Positions 1-9,417 of a DNA stretch of 64,000 nt are shown in pieces (the first letter of the stretch is position 1; every line of letters begins with the position of its first letter). A program made the translations under genes and the position numbers. The notes beneath the pieces are model-generated. The model was not told where the DNA came from. It searched no databases and was given only the letters and a program-made list of their open reading frames with translations. The DNA is from Desulfosporosinus acididurans. GTDB taxonomy: Bacteria > Bacillota > Desulfitobacteriia > Desulfitobacteriales > Desulfitobacteriaceae. The stretch covers positions 310,001 through 374,000 of the forward strand of contig NZ_LDZY01000002.1 of assembly GCF_001029285.1 (NCBI RefSeq), given 5' to 3'.

Positions 1-2054
1 AAGTTATGGCTATGGAACGAACCTTAGAAGGGGCTCTCTTAAAAGCAGCTCGTTCCTTGGAAATCGGAAGTGTAGGCCTTCGTATTGCTGCTTCCGGGGG
101 CTGGACAGAGATGGAAATCGAAGACAAGCTTGCTTCAACAGACCATGAACGGTTTTTTGCGATTGCGGAAGCCTTTCGTCGGGATTGGACGAGTTTAGAA
201 GTTCAAATGCTTACGCAAATTGATCCCTTCTATTTAGCGAAAATTAAGGAACTGGTTTCTTTGGAACGCCGCCTTCAAGGTGAGCCCTTAACTTCAGAAT
301 TGCTGCGACTGGCCAAGATCAAAGGGTTTTCGGATTTAGCCGTTGCCAAGCTGACAGGGCGGACGGAGGAAGCGGTAAGGAATTTGCGGATGGAACTGGG
401 GATAATCCCTGTCTTCAAAACTGTAGATACTTGTGCCGCGGAATTCGCCTCGGCAACCCCTTATTATTATTCTTCTTATGAAGAAGAAGATGAGGGCGAG
501 GTCACTTCCGGCCCCAAGATCGTTGTTTTGGGTTCAGGACCGATTCGGATTGGGCAAGGGATAGAGTTCGATTATTGCTCCGTTCATGCTCTCGTGGCTT
601 TGCAAGATGCCGGTATAGAAGCAATCATGGTCAATAACAATCCTGAAACAGTTTCTACGGATTTTGATACGGCAGATAAACTCTATTTTGAGCCTTTAAC
701 TGTCGAAGACGTGCTTCATGTTTTGCATAAAGAGCAGGCAGATGGCGTACTTGTTCAATTTGGCGGGCAAACAGCTATTAATTTGGCCGGTCGGCTTGAA
801 GATGCAGGAGTAAAGGTTTTTGGTACTCCTGTGGATTCTATTGACCTGGCTGAGGATCGGGAACGTTTCGCTGAGCTATTATGCCGCTTAGGAATCCCAC
901 AGTCTGAAGGCCGCAGTGTGACCTCTATCGCTCAGGCTTCAACCGTAGCAGAGGAACTGGAATTTCCAGTGATTGTCCGTCCGTCCTATGTCATTGGAGG
1001 TCGCGCTATGCAAGTCGTCTATACTCTTGAAGAACTGAAAGACTACTTGCGTCGGGCTATCTACCTATCACCGGAACATCCGATCTTAGTGGATCGCTAT
1101 TTAGAGGGCAAAGAAGTTGAAATTGATGCCGTTTCAGACGGAGAGACCACGGTGATTGCCGGAATTATGGAGCATATAGAACGCGCCGGTGTCCATTCCG
1201 GAGATAGTTTAGCAGTCTATCCTCCCCAAAGCTTGACTCCTTCCGAGATTGACCAGATTCAGGATTATACTTGTCGCTTAGCTTCTGGAATCGGCATTCG
1301 AGGACTTATCAATATTCAATTTGTTGTTGTTCGTGGTAAAGTGTATGTTTTGGAAGTTAATCCCCGAGCAAGTCGAACCGTGCCAATTCTTTCTAAAGTT
1401 ACGGGAATTCCTCTCGTGAATTTAGCGGTTCAGGTTGCCTTAGGTAAGTCGTTACAGGAACTGGGCTATAAGCATGGCCTTGCTCCCGAGATGCCTTACG
1501 TTGTCGTTAAAGCCCCGGTTTTTTCCTTTGAAAAACTGACCAAAGTTGAAACTTCTCTGGGACCGGAAATGAAATCAACGGGGGAGGTTCTGGGCATGGA
1601 CACTCAGTTCGGCCATGCTTTGGCCAAAGCCTTTGCGGCCTCGCGTGTTCCCTTGCCACAGGATGGCAGCATTTTAGTATCTGTTGCTGAAAAGGACCGC
1701 CCTGAGGCGATAACCCTTGCCCGACAACTGTCTCAGCTTGGTTTTGGGGTTAAAGGAATCGGTGATACGGCCAAGGCTTTAGCTCTCTGCGGTGTAAAGG
1801 TTGACGTGGTTAGTGAATCAAGTCAGGCTTTACAGGAAGCTATTCGACAGCGCGAGTTTTCCTTTATCCTTAGCACACCGATAAAAGGAACGACTCCGGA
1901 ACACACGGGCTATTTGTTAAGACGTTTAGCTGTTGAACATGGCGTACCCTGTTTTTCGTCAATGGATACAGCAAAAGCAGTTGTGCGTGCGCTGCAGGAG
2001 ATCAGAAGCCAGACAAAGCCGCAGGTACTTTCTCTGCAGGAATATTTAGCTTAG
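1..2054 (+). CDS. carB: Carbamoyl-phosphate synthase large subunit, 3' part
   Basis: The large subunit makes carbamoyl phosphate from bicarbonate, ammonia (delivered from CarA) and two ATP, feeding arginine and pyrimidine synthesis. About 680 C-terminal residues are present of a family near 1070. The frame is open to the first base, so the gene is cut by the window edge and its true start lies outside. Visible are the end of the first ATP-grasp half, the oligomerisation domain (about residues 20-150), a second ATP-grasp domain opening with a VVLGSGPIRIGQGIEFDY segment near 172, and a C-terminal MGS-like allosteric domain (about 555-680). The downstream argF-argG-argH genes suggest an arginine-specific role, but a pyrimidine role cannot be excluded. 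Assignment is firm. Confidence 0.96.
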   Translation, partial: VMAMERTLEGALLKAARSLEIGSVGLRIAASGGWTEMEIEDKLASTDHERFFAIAEAFRRDWTSLEVQMLTQIDPFYLAKIKELVSLERRLQGEPLTSELLRLAKIKGFSDLAVAKLTGRTEEAVRNLRMELGIIPVFKTVDTCAAEFASATPYYYSSYEEEDEGEVTSGPKIVVLGSGPIRIGQGIEFDYCSVHALVALQDAGIEAIMVNNNPETVSTDFDTADKLYFEPLTVEDVLHVLHKEQADGVLVQFGGQTAINLAGRLEDAGVKVFGTPVDSIDLAEDRERFAELLCRLGIPQSEGRSVTSIAQASTVAEELEFPVIVRPSYVIGGRAMQVVYTLEELKDYLRRAIYLSPEHPILVDRYLEGKEVEIDAVSDGETTVIAGIMEHIERAGVHSGDSLAVYPPQSLTPSEIDQIQDYTCRLASGIGIRGLINIQFVVVRGKVYVLEVNPRASRTVPILSKVTGIPLVNLAVQVALGKSLQELGYKHGLAPEMPYVVVKAPVFSFEKLTKVETSLGPEMKSTGEVLGMDTQFGHALAKAFAASRVPLPQDGSILVSVAEKDRPEAITLARQLSQLGFGVKGIGDTAKALALCGVKVDVVSESSQALQEAIRQREFSFILSTPIKGTTPEHTGYLLRRLAVEHGVPCFSSMDTAKAVVRALQEIRSQTKPQVLSLQEYLA

Positions 2055-2120
2055 TTGCCTGCAACAGGTATGGGAATCACTTCACTTGTAGAAGTGAGAG
2101 CCTTACGATTAGATAAAAAA

Positions 2121-2160
2121 AACTCCTGGTTGACACTTATGTCAATCAGGAGTTTTATGA
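2121..2160 (+). terminator. Rho-independent terminator after carB
   Basis: A stem of about 15 bp (2121-2135 with 2140-2154, one G-U pair) closes a CTTA loop and is followed by TTTTAT. It separates carB from the argF promoter region. Confidence 0.8.
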
Positions 2161-2331
2161 TATTCGCCTATTATAGTTTTGCGCCGCATAATAATATTCT
2201 TTCAAATATGGTCCATCGAATATAGAAATTGGGGCATGATAACATTAAGCAAGTTCGTGAATAACCTTAGCAATACCAATTTATCAATCGTAAGACTCCT
2301 GCTTCTGAAAAAAACGATATAGTTTAACTAT

Positions 2332-2365
2332 TGCATTTTTATACATTAATAAGTATAATAATACA
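2332..2365 (+). promoter_or_regulatory. Tandem ARG-box-like operators before argF
   Basis: Two sites of the form TGNAT-N4-ATNCA lie in tandem: TGCAT-TTTT-ATACA at 2332-2345 (full match) and AGTAT-AATA-ATACA at 2352-2365 (one base off). Their centres are 20 bp apart, close to the spacing of paired ArgR/AhrC boxes. They lie 22-55 bp upstream of the argF ATG. Repression of argF by arginine through an ArgR homologue is inferred; no argR gene is in the window. Confidence 0.6.
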
Positions 2366-2386
2366 CATTGAAGGGGTGGAAGAGAT

Positions 2387-3331
2387 ATGATAACAATTGA
2401 TCATTCACAGTTTAAGGGTCGGGATTTTATTTCTTTACATGATTTTACTCAAAATGAATTAAAATGTTTTTTAGATGTTGCTGCCGAGCTTAAAAAAGAA
2501 CAAAAGGCTGGGCGGCCGCATCCAATTCTTCAAGGCAAAACCTTGGGTATGATTTTCACAAAATCTTCAACGCGGACCAGGGTTTCATTTGAAGTAGGAA
2601 TATATCAGCTTGGAGGACAAGGACTCTTTTTAAGCGGCAGGGACATACAGCTCGGCAGGGGAGAAACAATCGCCGATACGGCTCGGGTACTCTCCCGTAT
2701 GGTTGATGGCATTATGATCCGCACCTTTAGTCATCAGGAAGTTCTGGACTTGGCTCAATACGCGACAATTCCCATAATCAACGGCCTGACAGATATGCTG
2801 CACCCCTGCCAAGTGCTGGCAGACCTTATGACGATTCAAGAGCATAAAGGACGTCTGGCAGGGTTAAAATTGGCTTATATAGGGGATGGCAACAATATGG
2901 CCCATTCACTGATGTTCGGCGGAGCCAAAATGGGATTACAAGTTGTGATTGCTTCTCCCCAGGGTTATAAGCCTGATCCTGCTCTGGTGGCTTTAGCCCA
3001 GGAAGATGCTAAAGCGAATGGCGGCAGTGTCGATATTCTTGATGATCCTTTAGAAGCGGTGAAAGGAGCCGATGTTCTTTACACAGATGTCTGGGCAAGC
3101 ATGGGACAGGAAGCAGAAGCCGGTGAGCGTATGAAGGCTTTTCAAGGCTACCAGATCAATGCTGAGTCCCTTAAACTTGCCCATCCGTCAGCAATTGTGC
3201 TGCACTGTCTGCCTGCTCATCGCGGCGAGGAAATTACTGAAGAAGTTATCGAAGGCGCCCATTCCGTTGTTTTTGATGAAGCAGAAAATCGGCTGCATGC
3301 TCAAAAGGCAATTATGGCTTTGGTGATGTAA
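2387..3331 (+). CDS. argF: Ornithine carbamoyltransferase
   Basis: This cytosolic enzyme transfers the carbamoyl group to L-ornithine to give citrulline, the step between carbamoyl phosphate and argG. The protein has 314 residues, normal for the family. The carbamoyl-phosphate loop SSTRTR is near residues 54-59, the HPCQ motif near 139-142, and the ornithine-side HCLPAHRGEEI motif near 273-283. The ATG at 2387 follows a clear AAGGGGTGG ribosome site. The order carB, argF, argG, argH on one strand covers the route from carbamoyl phosphate to arginine. Paired ARG-box-like sites just upstream suggest arginine repression. The family assignment is secure. Confidence 0.96.
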   Translation: MITIDHSQFKGRDFISLHDFTQNELKCFLDVAAELKKEQKAGRPHPILQGKTLGMIFTKSSTRTRVSFEVGIYQLGGQGLFLSGRDIQLGRGETIADTARVLSRMVDGIMIRTFSHQEVLDLAQYATIPIINGLTDMLHPCQVLADLMTIQEHKGRLAGLKLAYIGDGNNMAHSLMFGGAKMGLQVVIASPQGYKPDPALVALAQEDAKANGGSVDILDDPLEAVKGADVLYTDVWASMGQEAEAGERMKAFQGYQINAESLKLAHPSAIVLHCLPAHRGEEITEEVIEGAHSVVFDEAENRLHAQKAIMALVM

Positions 3332-3342
3332 AGGAATACAGC

Positions 3343-3371
3343 TTGACTTAGTTACTTTGGTTATATATGAT
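3343..3371 (+). promoter_or_regulatory. Sigma-A-type promoter for argG
   Basis: TTGACT (3343-3348) and TATGAT (3366-3371) are separated by 17 bp, 36 bp upstream of the argG start. A weak AT-rich ARG-box-like stretch follows at about 3377-3392, too imperfect to call. Confidence 0.6.
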
Positions 3372-3407
3372 TTTTAGTAATGTATTGAATGAAAAGGAGA
3401 ATAGGGT

Positions 3408-4616
3408 ATGAAAAAGGTTGTTTTGGCATATTCCGGTGGCTTGGATACATCGATTATTATCCCCTGGCTGAAGGAAACCTATGGGTATGAAGTTATTGCT
3501 ATGGTTGCCGATCTTGGTCAAGGTGAAGAATTGGCTCCTCTTCAGGAAAAAGCGACAAAGAGCGGAGCAAGTAAATTATACATCGAAGACCTCAGAGAAC
3601 AATTCGTGACTGAGTTTATCTTTCAAACCTTGAAAGCCGGAGCAGTTTACGAAGGCGATTATCTCCTGGGGACATCCTTCGCTCGCCCTCTGATTGCCCG
3701 CCGTCTTGTGGAGATCGCTGAGAAGGAAGGCGCTGTGGCCATAGCTCATGGAGCTACTGGTAAGGGTAATGACCAAGTTCGTTTCGAGCTGAGTGTTAAA
3801 GCGTTAAATCCGGATTTAGAAATTATTGCTCCCTGGCGGCAGTGGAACCTTAAATCCCGCGAGGATTGTATTGATTATGCTGCAGCGCGAGGAATTCCCG
3901 TTCCTGTGACGAAAGATCGTCCTTATAGTATGGACCGCAACTTATGGCATCTAAGCCATGAGGGCGGAGACTTGGAAAACCCTTGGAATGAACCTAAAAG
4001 AGACCTTTATTTGCTTGGTGTTGCCCCGGAAGACGCTCCGGATGAAGCGACTTATTTGGAACTCGGCTTTGAGCAAGGGATTCCTACCACATTAAACGGT
4101 GAGAAGATTGCGCCGGTTAAATTATTGGAAACTCTTAATGATTTAGGCGGAAAAAATGGAATTGGCATTGTGGATATGGTAGAAAACCGGCTGGTGGGTA
4201 TGAAATCACGGGGCGTTTATGAAACACCGGGCGGAACGATTCTCTATACTGCTCATAAAGCTTTAGAACATCTGACTCTGGATCGGCTCACCCTCCACTA
4301 TAAAGAGCAAGTTGCTCTAAAATATGCTGAAATTGTCTATGATGGAGTTTGGTATTCTCCCCTGCGCGAGGCCCTTGATGCCTTCGTTAATGTAACCCAG
4401 AAGAACGTTACAGGGACTGTGCGCTTAAAATTATACAAGGGAAATTGTTCTTTAGCAGGCACGAAATCACCCTATTCTCTCTATAATGAAGCTTATGCCA
4501 CGTTTGGAGAAGATGGAGTATATGATCAGAAGGATGCGGCAGGATTTATTAATCTTTTTGGTCTGCCGCTTAAGGTTAGAGCTTTAATGGAAAAACAATC
4601 AGGGCTGCGTAAATAA
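3408..4616 (+). CDS. argG: Argininosuccinate synthase
   Basis: The enzyme condenses citrulline with aspartate using ATP to form argininosuccinate. It has 402 residues, the usual length. The N-terminal ATP-pyrophosphatase loop AYSGGLDTS (residues 7-15) is intact, and the family segments [14 protein letters not shown] (about 114-127) and [15 protein letters not shown] (about 166-180) are present. The ATG follows AAGGAG with good spacing, and a consensus-like promoter lies in the 76-bp gap after argF, so the gene may be transcribed both with argF and from its own start. Assignment is secure. Confidence 0.97.
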   Translation: MKKVVLAYSGGLDTSIIIPWLKETYGYEVIAMVADLGQGEELAPLQEKATKSGASKLYIEDLREQFVTEFIFQTLKAGAVYEGDYLLGTSFARPLIARRLVEIAEKEGAVAIAHGATGKGNDQVRFELSVKALNPDLEIIAPWRQWNLKSREDCIDYAAARGIPVPVTKDRPYSMDRNLWHLSHEGGDLENPWNEPKRDLYLLGVAPEDAPDEATYLELGFEQGIPTTLNGEKIAPVKLLETLNDLGGKNGIGIVDMVENRLVGMKSRGVYETPGGTILYTAHKALEHLTLDRLTLHYKEQVALKYAEIVYDGVWYSPLREALDAFVNVTQKNVTGTVRLKLYKGNCSLAGTKSPYSLYNEAYATFGEDGVYDQKDAAGFINLFGLPLKVRALMEKQSGLRK

Positions 4617-4628
4617 GACTGCAAATGG

Positions 4629-4677
4629 GCGCCGAAAGTTTCGGCGCTTATCTCACGTAGGGGGGCAATGCTCCCCT
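4629..4677 (+). promoter_or_regulatory. Two adjacent hairpins between argG and argH
   Basis: GCGCCGA/TCGGCGC (4629-4647) and a second GC-rich stem (4659-4677) lie in the 97-bp argG-argH gap. Neither has a proper T-run, so they look like RNA-processing or weak attenuation signals and not a true terminator. Confidence 0.35.
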
Positions 4678-4713
4678 GCTTGTTTATTATCAACTACGGA
4701 AGGAAGATGACCT

Positions 4714-6099
4714 GTGAAACTTTGGGGCGGACGCTTTGAAAAAACAACCGATGCGTTAGTGGAGGATTTTCATTCCTCAATTCGTTTTGATCAACGCTTG
4801 TACAAACAAGATATTCTGGGAAGCATAGCTCACGCCAAAATGCTGGGCAGCGTGGGGGTAATCACAGAAGATGAAGCAACCCAATTGATCGAAGGCCTGC
4901 AAGGAATTCTGGCGGAGATCCAAGCAGGCAGCGTAGAATTTGAAATTGGTGCCGAAGATATTCATATGAATGTCGAAAAATTATTGACTGAAAAAATCGG
5001 GCCAACAGGGAAAAAGTTACATACCGGACGGAGCCGGAACGATCAGGTGGCCTTGGATTTAAGGCTGTATCTCAGGGAGGAGATTGACCAGACCAAAACA
5101 TATGTCGGAAATCTGGTACAGACACTGCTGAACATAGCTCAAGAACATCTTGAAACATGGATGCCCGGATATACCCATTTACAAAAAGCACAGCCCATAA
5201 CCTTAGCCCATCATTTAATGGCCTATAGCCAGATGTTTTTACGCGATCTTGGACGGCTGAATGATACCAGAAAACGTTTGAATGTGTCACCACTCGGTTC
5301 GGGAGCGATGGCCGGAACGACCTTTCCCCTCGATCGTGAGAAAGTGGCTGGTGATTTAGGATTTGACGGCGTGACACTGAACAGTCTAGACGGTGTCAGT
5401 GACCGAGATTTTGCTTTAGAATTTTTAGCCGGCGCATCGATCCTGATGATGCATCTTAGCCGCTTATGTGAGGAACTCGTACTTTGGTCGAGCGGGGAGT
5501 TTCAATTCATTTCTATGGATGACGGCTATTCGACCGGATCAAGTATTATGCCGCAAAAGAAAAATCCGGATGTGGCGGAATTAGTACGAGGAAAGACCGG
5601 ACGTGTTTACGGGGATCTAGTCGCACTCTTAACAGTGATGAAGGGGCTGCCCCTTGCTTACAATAAAGACATGCAAGAGGATAAAGAACAGGTTTTTGAT
5701 GCTGTCGATACCTTACAAAAGTGCTTAATCGTTGTAGAACCTATGCTTAGAACCATGCAAGTCCATAAAGATGCTATGGCTTGGGGAGCCAAAGGAGGCT
5801 TTACAAATGCTACGGATTTGGCGGATTATTTGGCGAAGAAAGGAGTGCCTTTCCGTGAAGCCCATGAGCTCGTAGGACGAATTGTTCTGCACTGCACCAA
5901 AAAAGGAATAGGACTGGAAGAGCTGGCACTCAGTGACTATCAGGCCCTGTCTCCGGTGTTTGATCAGGATCTTTTTGCTGCCATTGGGATTGAACATTGT
6001 GTGCGTGCGCGTAAGCTCATAGGAGGCCCTTCTCCGGAAACCGTCGCTCAAGGAATTCAAATAAGTCATGAAACTCTAAAACAATTGTTGGCTGAGTAA
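4714..6099 (+). CDS. argH: Argininosuccinate lyase
   Basis: The enzyme splits argininosuccinate into arginine and fumarate, the last step of arginine synthesis. Its 461 residues match the fumarase/aspartase superfamily. The signature loop GSSIMPQKKNPD is near residues 276-287, HTGRSRNDQ near 106-114, and TGYTHLQ-type residues near 150-160. The start is GTG at 4714, after a GGAAGGAAG ribosome site; the protein begins KLWGGRF, as is typical for ArgH. It is the last gene of the arginine block. Assignment is secure. Confidence 0.97.
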   Translation: MKLWGGRFEKTTDALVEDFHSSIRFDQRLYKQDILGSIAHAKMLGSVGVITEDEATQLIEGLQGILAEIQAGSVEFEIGAEDIHMNVEKLLTEKIGPTGKKLHTGRSRNDQVALDLRLYLREEIDQTKTYVGNLVQTLLNIAQEHLETWMPGYTHLQKAQPITLAHHLMAYSQMFLRDLGRLNDTRKRLNVSPLGSGAMAGTTFPLDREKVAGDLGFDGVTLNSLDGVSDRDFALEFLAGASILMMHLSRLCEELVLWSSGEFQFISMDDGYSTGSSIMPQKKNPDVAELVRGKTGRVYGDLVALLTVMKGLPLAYNKDMQEDKEQVFDAVDTLQKCLIVVEPMLRTMQVHKDAMAWGAKGGFTNATDLADYLAKKGVPFREAHELVGRIVLHCTKKGIGLEELALSDYQALSPVFDQDLFAAIGIEHCVRARKLIGGPSPETVAQGIQISHETLKQLLAE

Positions 6100-6130
6100 A
6101 GGTATGGAAACGACACAAAACTGTGCATAG

Positions 6131-6226
6131 TGTGGATAACTCTGTGGATAATATCGAAATAGATGGACTTTTTAAGTGGATAACCCCTAGGTAAATGGGG
6201 GATAAGCTCCCTTAATATGTGGATAA
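6131..6226. promoter_or_regulatory. DnaA-box cluster
   Basis: Three perfect copies of TGTGGATAA (complement of the DnaA box TTATCCACA) occur at 6131-6139, 6143-6151 and 6218-6226, and one single-mismatch copy (AGTGGATAA) at 6175-6183. All point the same way within 96 bp of the argH-pncB gap. No dnaA, dnaN or other origin gene is nearby, so a DnaA-titration or DnaA-regulated site is more likely than the chromosomal origin. The rest of the 329-bp gap is AT-rich, and I see no clear terminator for argH in it. Confidence 0.7.
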
Positions 6227-6428
6227 CTTTTTTGCTATTTTCTGGAAAATACGACAAACTGAGTCTTTTAGAATAGTTATTTTTAAAGATAAACAATTAT
6301 TTCCGTCGTCAAAGAAGGAAATGTTACTTCAAAGGTAGAAATTCTCACACATGATTTTTAGTCAACGATTATATCCTAAGATTTAGGAACACTAAACCTG
6401 TAGATGAGAGCGGCGAGGTAAAGGGTAA

Positions 6429-7895
6429 ATGGAAAATCTTACAATGTTAACAGATCTATACCAATTAACCATGATGCAAGGATACTTTATTAATGGTTAC
6501 CGCGATAAAGAAGCTGTCTTTGACGTTTTCTTTCGTTCCTTGCCTTTCGATGGAGGGTATGCGTTAGCCGCCGGACTTGAACAGGTCGTAGAATTTATTG
6601 AAAACTTAAGATTCAGAGAAGAGGATTTAGCATATCTCAAAAGTCTTAATATTTTTCAAGACGATTTCCTTGAGGAGCTGCGACATTTTCAGTTTACCGG
6701 TGACATTGATGCTATACAGGAAGGAACTCCTGTTTTTCCCTATGAGCCGATCATGCGAGTTAAAGGGCGTATTTTGGAAACACAACTTTTAGAAACCGCC
6801 ATTTTAAATTTGGTGAATTTCGAAACCCTTATTGCGACAAAGGCCTCTAGGGTAGCTGCTGCAGCGGGACGGGGCCCGGTTATGGAGTTCGGCTTGAGAA
6901 GAGCGCAAGGGCCGGACGCGGGAACTTTAGGGGCCAGAGCAGCTTTTATCGGCGGATGTCAATCGACATCGAATATTCTGGCCGGAGAACGCTACGGAAT
7001 CCCTGTTTCGGGTACCCAAGCCCATAGCTGGGTTCAGTGTTTTCCTTCAGAGTTAGAGGCATTTCGCGCTTATGCCCGGACTTTTCCGGACAACTGTTTG
7101 TTATTAGTGGATACCTACAGCGCCCTGGAATCCGGTGTTCCGAACGCCATTAAAGTAGGGCTGGAACTTGAAGCTGAAGGGTATCATTTTCAGGGGATAC
7201 GGATTGACAGCGGCGATTTGACCTACTTGTCGAAGAAAGCCCGTCGGATGTTGGACGAGGCAGGACTGACAAAGGCCATTATTGTTGGCTCCAATGATCT
7301 TGATGAAGAGACAATCTTTTCAATAAGAGCTCAGGGAGCTGCTATTGATGCTTGGGGAGTTGGAACCCATCTCATAACCTCCAAAGACAGTCCGTCTTTA
7401 GGCGGCGTCTATAAGCTGGCTGCAGAGGGAGAAAACGGAGTTTTTCACCCTCGTCTTAAAGTTTCGGAAAACATCTCTAAGATTACCAATCCCGGAATTA
7501 AAAAGGTTGTTCGTTTTTATGACCGAGCGGGGAAAGCTATGGCCGATTTAATCGCCTTAGAGGATGAACTATTCAGCGAACGAAAATCCCTGACTATTTT
7601 TGATCCTATACAGACCTGGAAGAGAAAAACACTGGTGAATTTTAGGACCAGGGAGTTGTTAATGCCTATTTTCCGTAAAGGAAAACTGGTTTACCAATTG
7701 CCTTCTCTGATGGATATACAAAAGTATTCGCGCCAGGAACTGGATACCTTTTGGGATGAAGTGAAGCGCTTGGCAAACCCCCATCGGTATATTGTTGATC
7801 TTTCACCGAAGCTTTACGATTTAAAGCAACAGTTACTTTTGACCATTCACAATGAAATAAAATCAAATCAGAACCAGAATCAGGAGGAAGAATAA
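6429..7895 (+). CDS. pncB: Nicotinate phosphoribosyltransferase
   Basis: The enzyme converts nicotinate and PRPP (with ATP) to nicotinate mononucleotide, the entry step of NAD salvage. The 488-residue protein fits the bacterial family: an MLTDLYQLTM start, the EFGLRRAQGPDAG segment near residue 152, and a TQAHSWV histidine segment near 196, corresponding to the catalytic His region. The ATG at 6429 lies after AAAGGG with short spacing. Its stop codon directly abuts the nadE start, so the two genes form a unit for NAD production. Assignment is firm. Confidence 0.93.
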   Translation: MENLTMLTDLYQLTMMQGYFINGYRDKEAVFDVFFRSLPFDGGYALAAGLEQVVEFIENLRFREEDLAYLKSLNIFQDDFLEELRHFQFTGDIDAIQEGTPVFPYEPIMRVKGRILETQLLETAILNLVNFETLIATKASRVAAAAGRGPVMEFGLRRAQGPDAGTLGARAAFIGGCQSTSNILAGERYGIPVSGTQAHSWVQCFPSELEAFRAYARTFPDNCLLLVDTYSALESGVPNAIKVGLELEAEGYHFQGIRIDSGDLTYLSKKARRMLDEAGLTKAIIVGSNDLDEETIFSIRAQGAAIDAWGVGTHLITSKDSPSLGGVYKLAAEGENGVFHPRLKVSENISKITNPGIKKVVRFYDRAGKAMADLIALEDELFSERKSLTIFDPIQTWKRKTLVNFRTRELLMPIFRKGKLVYQLPSLMDIQKYSRQELDTFWDEVKRLANPHRYIVDLSPKLYDLKQQLLLTIHNEIKSNQNQNQEEE

Positions 7896-8675
7896 ATGTG
7901 GACTGATAAGGAATTGGCCATTCGGATTAACACTGCTGTGGAATGGCTCCGTACTAAAGTTGCCGAGGCTAATGCCAAAGGGGTTGTCGTTGGGATCTCC
8001 GGCGGCGTTGATTCGGCTGTGGTTACCGGGCTTTGTGTTCGTGCTTTTCCGGAGAATTGCATCGGAGTAATCATGCCCAGTCACTCGAATCCTGAGGATC
8101 GGGAGGATGCCCTCTGGATTGCCGAAGGTTTTGAAATTAGGCCGTTAGAGATTGACCTTGGAGAGGCTCATACATTAGTTTTCAACCAAGTCAAGCAAGG
8201 ATTGCCTTCCTCCGCGCAAGGCAGTCCAATTGTTGGCGAAACAATGAGTCAAGGAAATTTAAAGGCTCGTTTACGTATGTCAACATTATATGCTGTAGCT
8301 AATGCGATGAATTATTTAGTGGTCGGGACAGACAATGCCCCGGAAAGTTATACCGGATATTTTACTAAATACGGTGATGGCGGCGTCGATCTTTTACCAA
8401 TCAGTTCCCTTACTAAGAGTGAGGTAAGAGCTTGGGCTTGGATGCTGGGACTGCCGCAAAAAATTGCCATGCGTGTGCCTACGGCAGGTCTTTGGCCCGG
8501 ACAGACCGATGAAGCAGAGATGGGCTTAACTTATGATTTAATCGATCGTTATTTGCTCGGGGAAGATGTCCCGGCCGAAGTTAAAGAACGAATTGAGAAG
8601 TTACACCATCAAAGCGAGCACAAACGACATCTTCCTCCCAGCCTTGAACTTCCTAAACTCGAGAGGTTAGAATAA
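7896..8675 (+). CDS. nadE: Ammonia-dependent NAD synthase
   Basis: The enzyme amidates nicotinate adenine dinucleotide to NAD with ammonia and ATP. The 259-residue length and lack of a nitrilase domain mark the ammonia-dependent form. The P-loop of ATP pyrophosphatases, SGGVDSAV, is near residues 35-42, and the substrate-binding stretch with GTDNAPESYTGYFTKYGDGG near 144-163 is typical. The ATG immediately follows the pncB stop, with the ribosome site CAGGAGGAAG inside pncB. The gene pair covers the first and last steps of nicotinate salvage; nadD is not in the window. Confidence 0.94.
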   Translation: MWTDKELAIRINTAVEWLRTKVAEANAKGVVVGISGGVDSAVVTGLCVRAFPENCIGVIMPSHSNPEDREDALWIAEGFEIRPLEIDLGEAHTLVFNQVKQGLPSSAQGSPIVGETMSQGNLKARLRMSTLYAVANAMNYLVVGTDNAPESYTGYFTKYGDGGVDLLPISSLTKSEVRAWAWMLGLPQKIAMRVPTAGLWPGQTDEAEMGLTYDLIDRYLLGEDVPAEVKERIEKLHHQSEHKRHLPPSLELPKLERLE

Positions 8676-9248
8676 GTGCGAATCGGAGTCGATATTGATG
8701 GCGTCGTTTCTGATAGTTACCCATATTGGATGCAGGAACTGAATCAGTACTTTGGCAAGGATGTCAAGACTATTACAAATTACGATATGCATAGAGACTT
8801 TGAAGTTCCCAGATCCGATATGAATGACTTCTTCGTTGGTAATGCGGAACGACTGCTGTTTATGCCGAATATTGTGGCGGGAGCAAAAGAAGGGATAGAG
8901 GCCCTAATCAAAGAGGGCCACGAGATTATTTATGTGACCGCCCGTACACCTGAAGAGAAAGACGTTACCATTCGCTGGCTGGCGAAGAGTGAGATTCCAC
9001 ATGAACACGTGCTCTTTTCAGGCTTTAACAGTAAAGTGAACTTAGTCAAGGAATGGGGTATCGAGGCTTTTATTGAGGATTATCATGTGAATGCTCAGGA
9101 GATCGCCGCAATCGGAGTTCCTGTTTTTCTTCTGACAACCAGTTATAATCTGAACTATGAAGAGCTTTCCCAAAGCATCAAACGATGTCGGAGCTGGAAA
9201 GAAATCGTGGAGGGAATCAGAGAATTAAAGGGCCCTCTGAAGGGTTAA
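8676..9248 (+). CDS. HAD-superfamily nucleotidase-like protein (NT5C family)
   Basis: The 190-residue protein starts MRIGVDIDGVVSDS, the DxDxV/T motif I of haloacid-dehalogenase phosphatases, with motif II TAR(T) near residue 87 and a late acidic ED motif (IEDYH) near 129. This pattern fits the 5'(3')-deoxyribonucleotidase/YqfW-like group that removes phosphate from small phosphorylated molecules. The real substrate is unknown. The start is GTG, directly after the nadE stop, so it is probably cotranscribed with pncB-nadE; a role in nucleotide housekeeping is only an inference. Confidence 0.75.
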   Translation: MRIGVDIDGVVSDSYPYWMQELNQYFGKDVKTITNYDMHRDFEVPRSDMNDFFVGNAERLLFMPNIVAGAKEGIEALIKEGHEIIYVTARTPEEKDVTIRWLAKSEIPHEHVLFSGFNSKVNLVKEWGIEAFIEDYHVNAQEIAAIGVPVFLLTTSYNLNYEELSQSIKRCRSWKEIVEGIRELKGPLKG

Positions 9249-9279
9249 AAGCAGTTGAAAAAGTAGGGGTTAGAAAAAA

Positions 9280-9324
9280 GCAGAGCAGTAACAACTCGAC
9301 GTTTGTTAACTGCTCTGCCTTTTT
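9280..9324 (+). terminator. Terminator after the pncB-nadE unit
   Basis: A 15-bp stem (9280-9294 with 9304-9318) is followed by CTTTTTA. It lies between the plus-strand NAD unit and the convergent murC gene. Confidence 0.85.
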
Positions 9325-9417
9325 ATTAAATCGTAAGACGTCCTCTCCCATCCTTCAGTGCGATAGGATTTGTTATGGGCTAGGCGCTTTCGTCACCGAA
9401 GATCCAATGTTCAGCTT

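Noticed and set aside
5072-5377. Open frame of 101 codons on the minus strand within argH
   Set aside because: It is a shadow of argH; no ribosome site, no domain, and the same holds for many overlapping frames in carB, argG, pncB, murC and the glycosyltransferases.
6131-6226. Chromosomal replication origin
   Set aside because: No dnaA, dnaN, recF, rpmH or gidA genes are nearby and there is no evident AT-rich DnaA-trio unwinding region, so the boxes were reported only as a DnaA-binding cluster.
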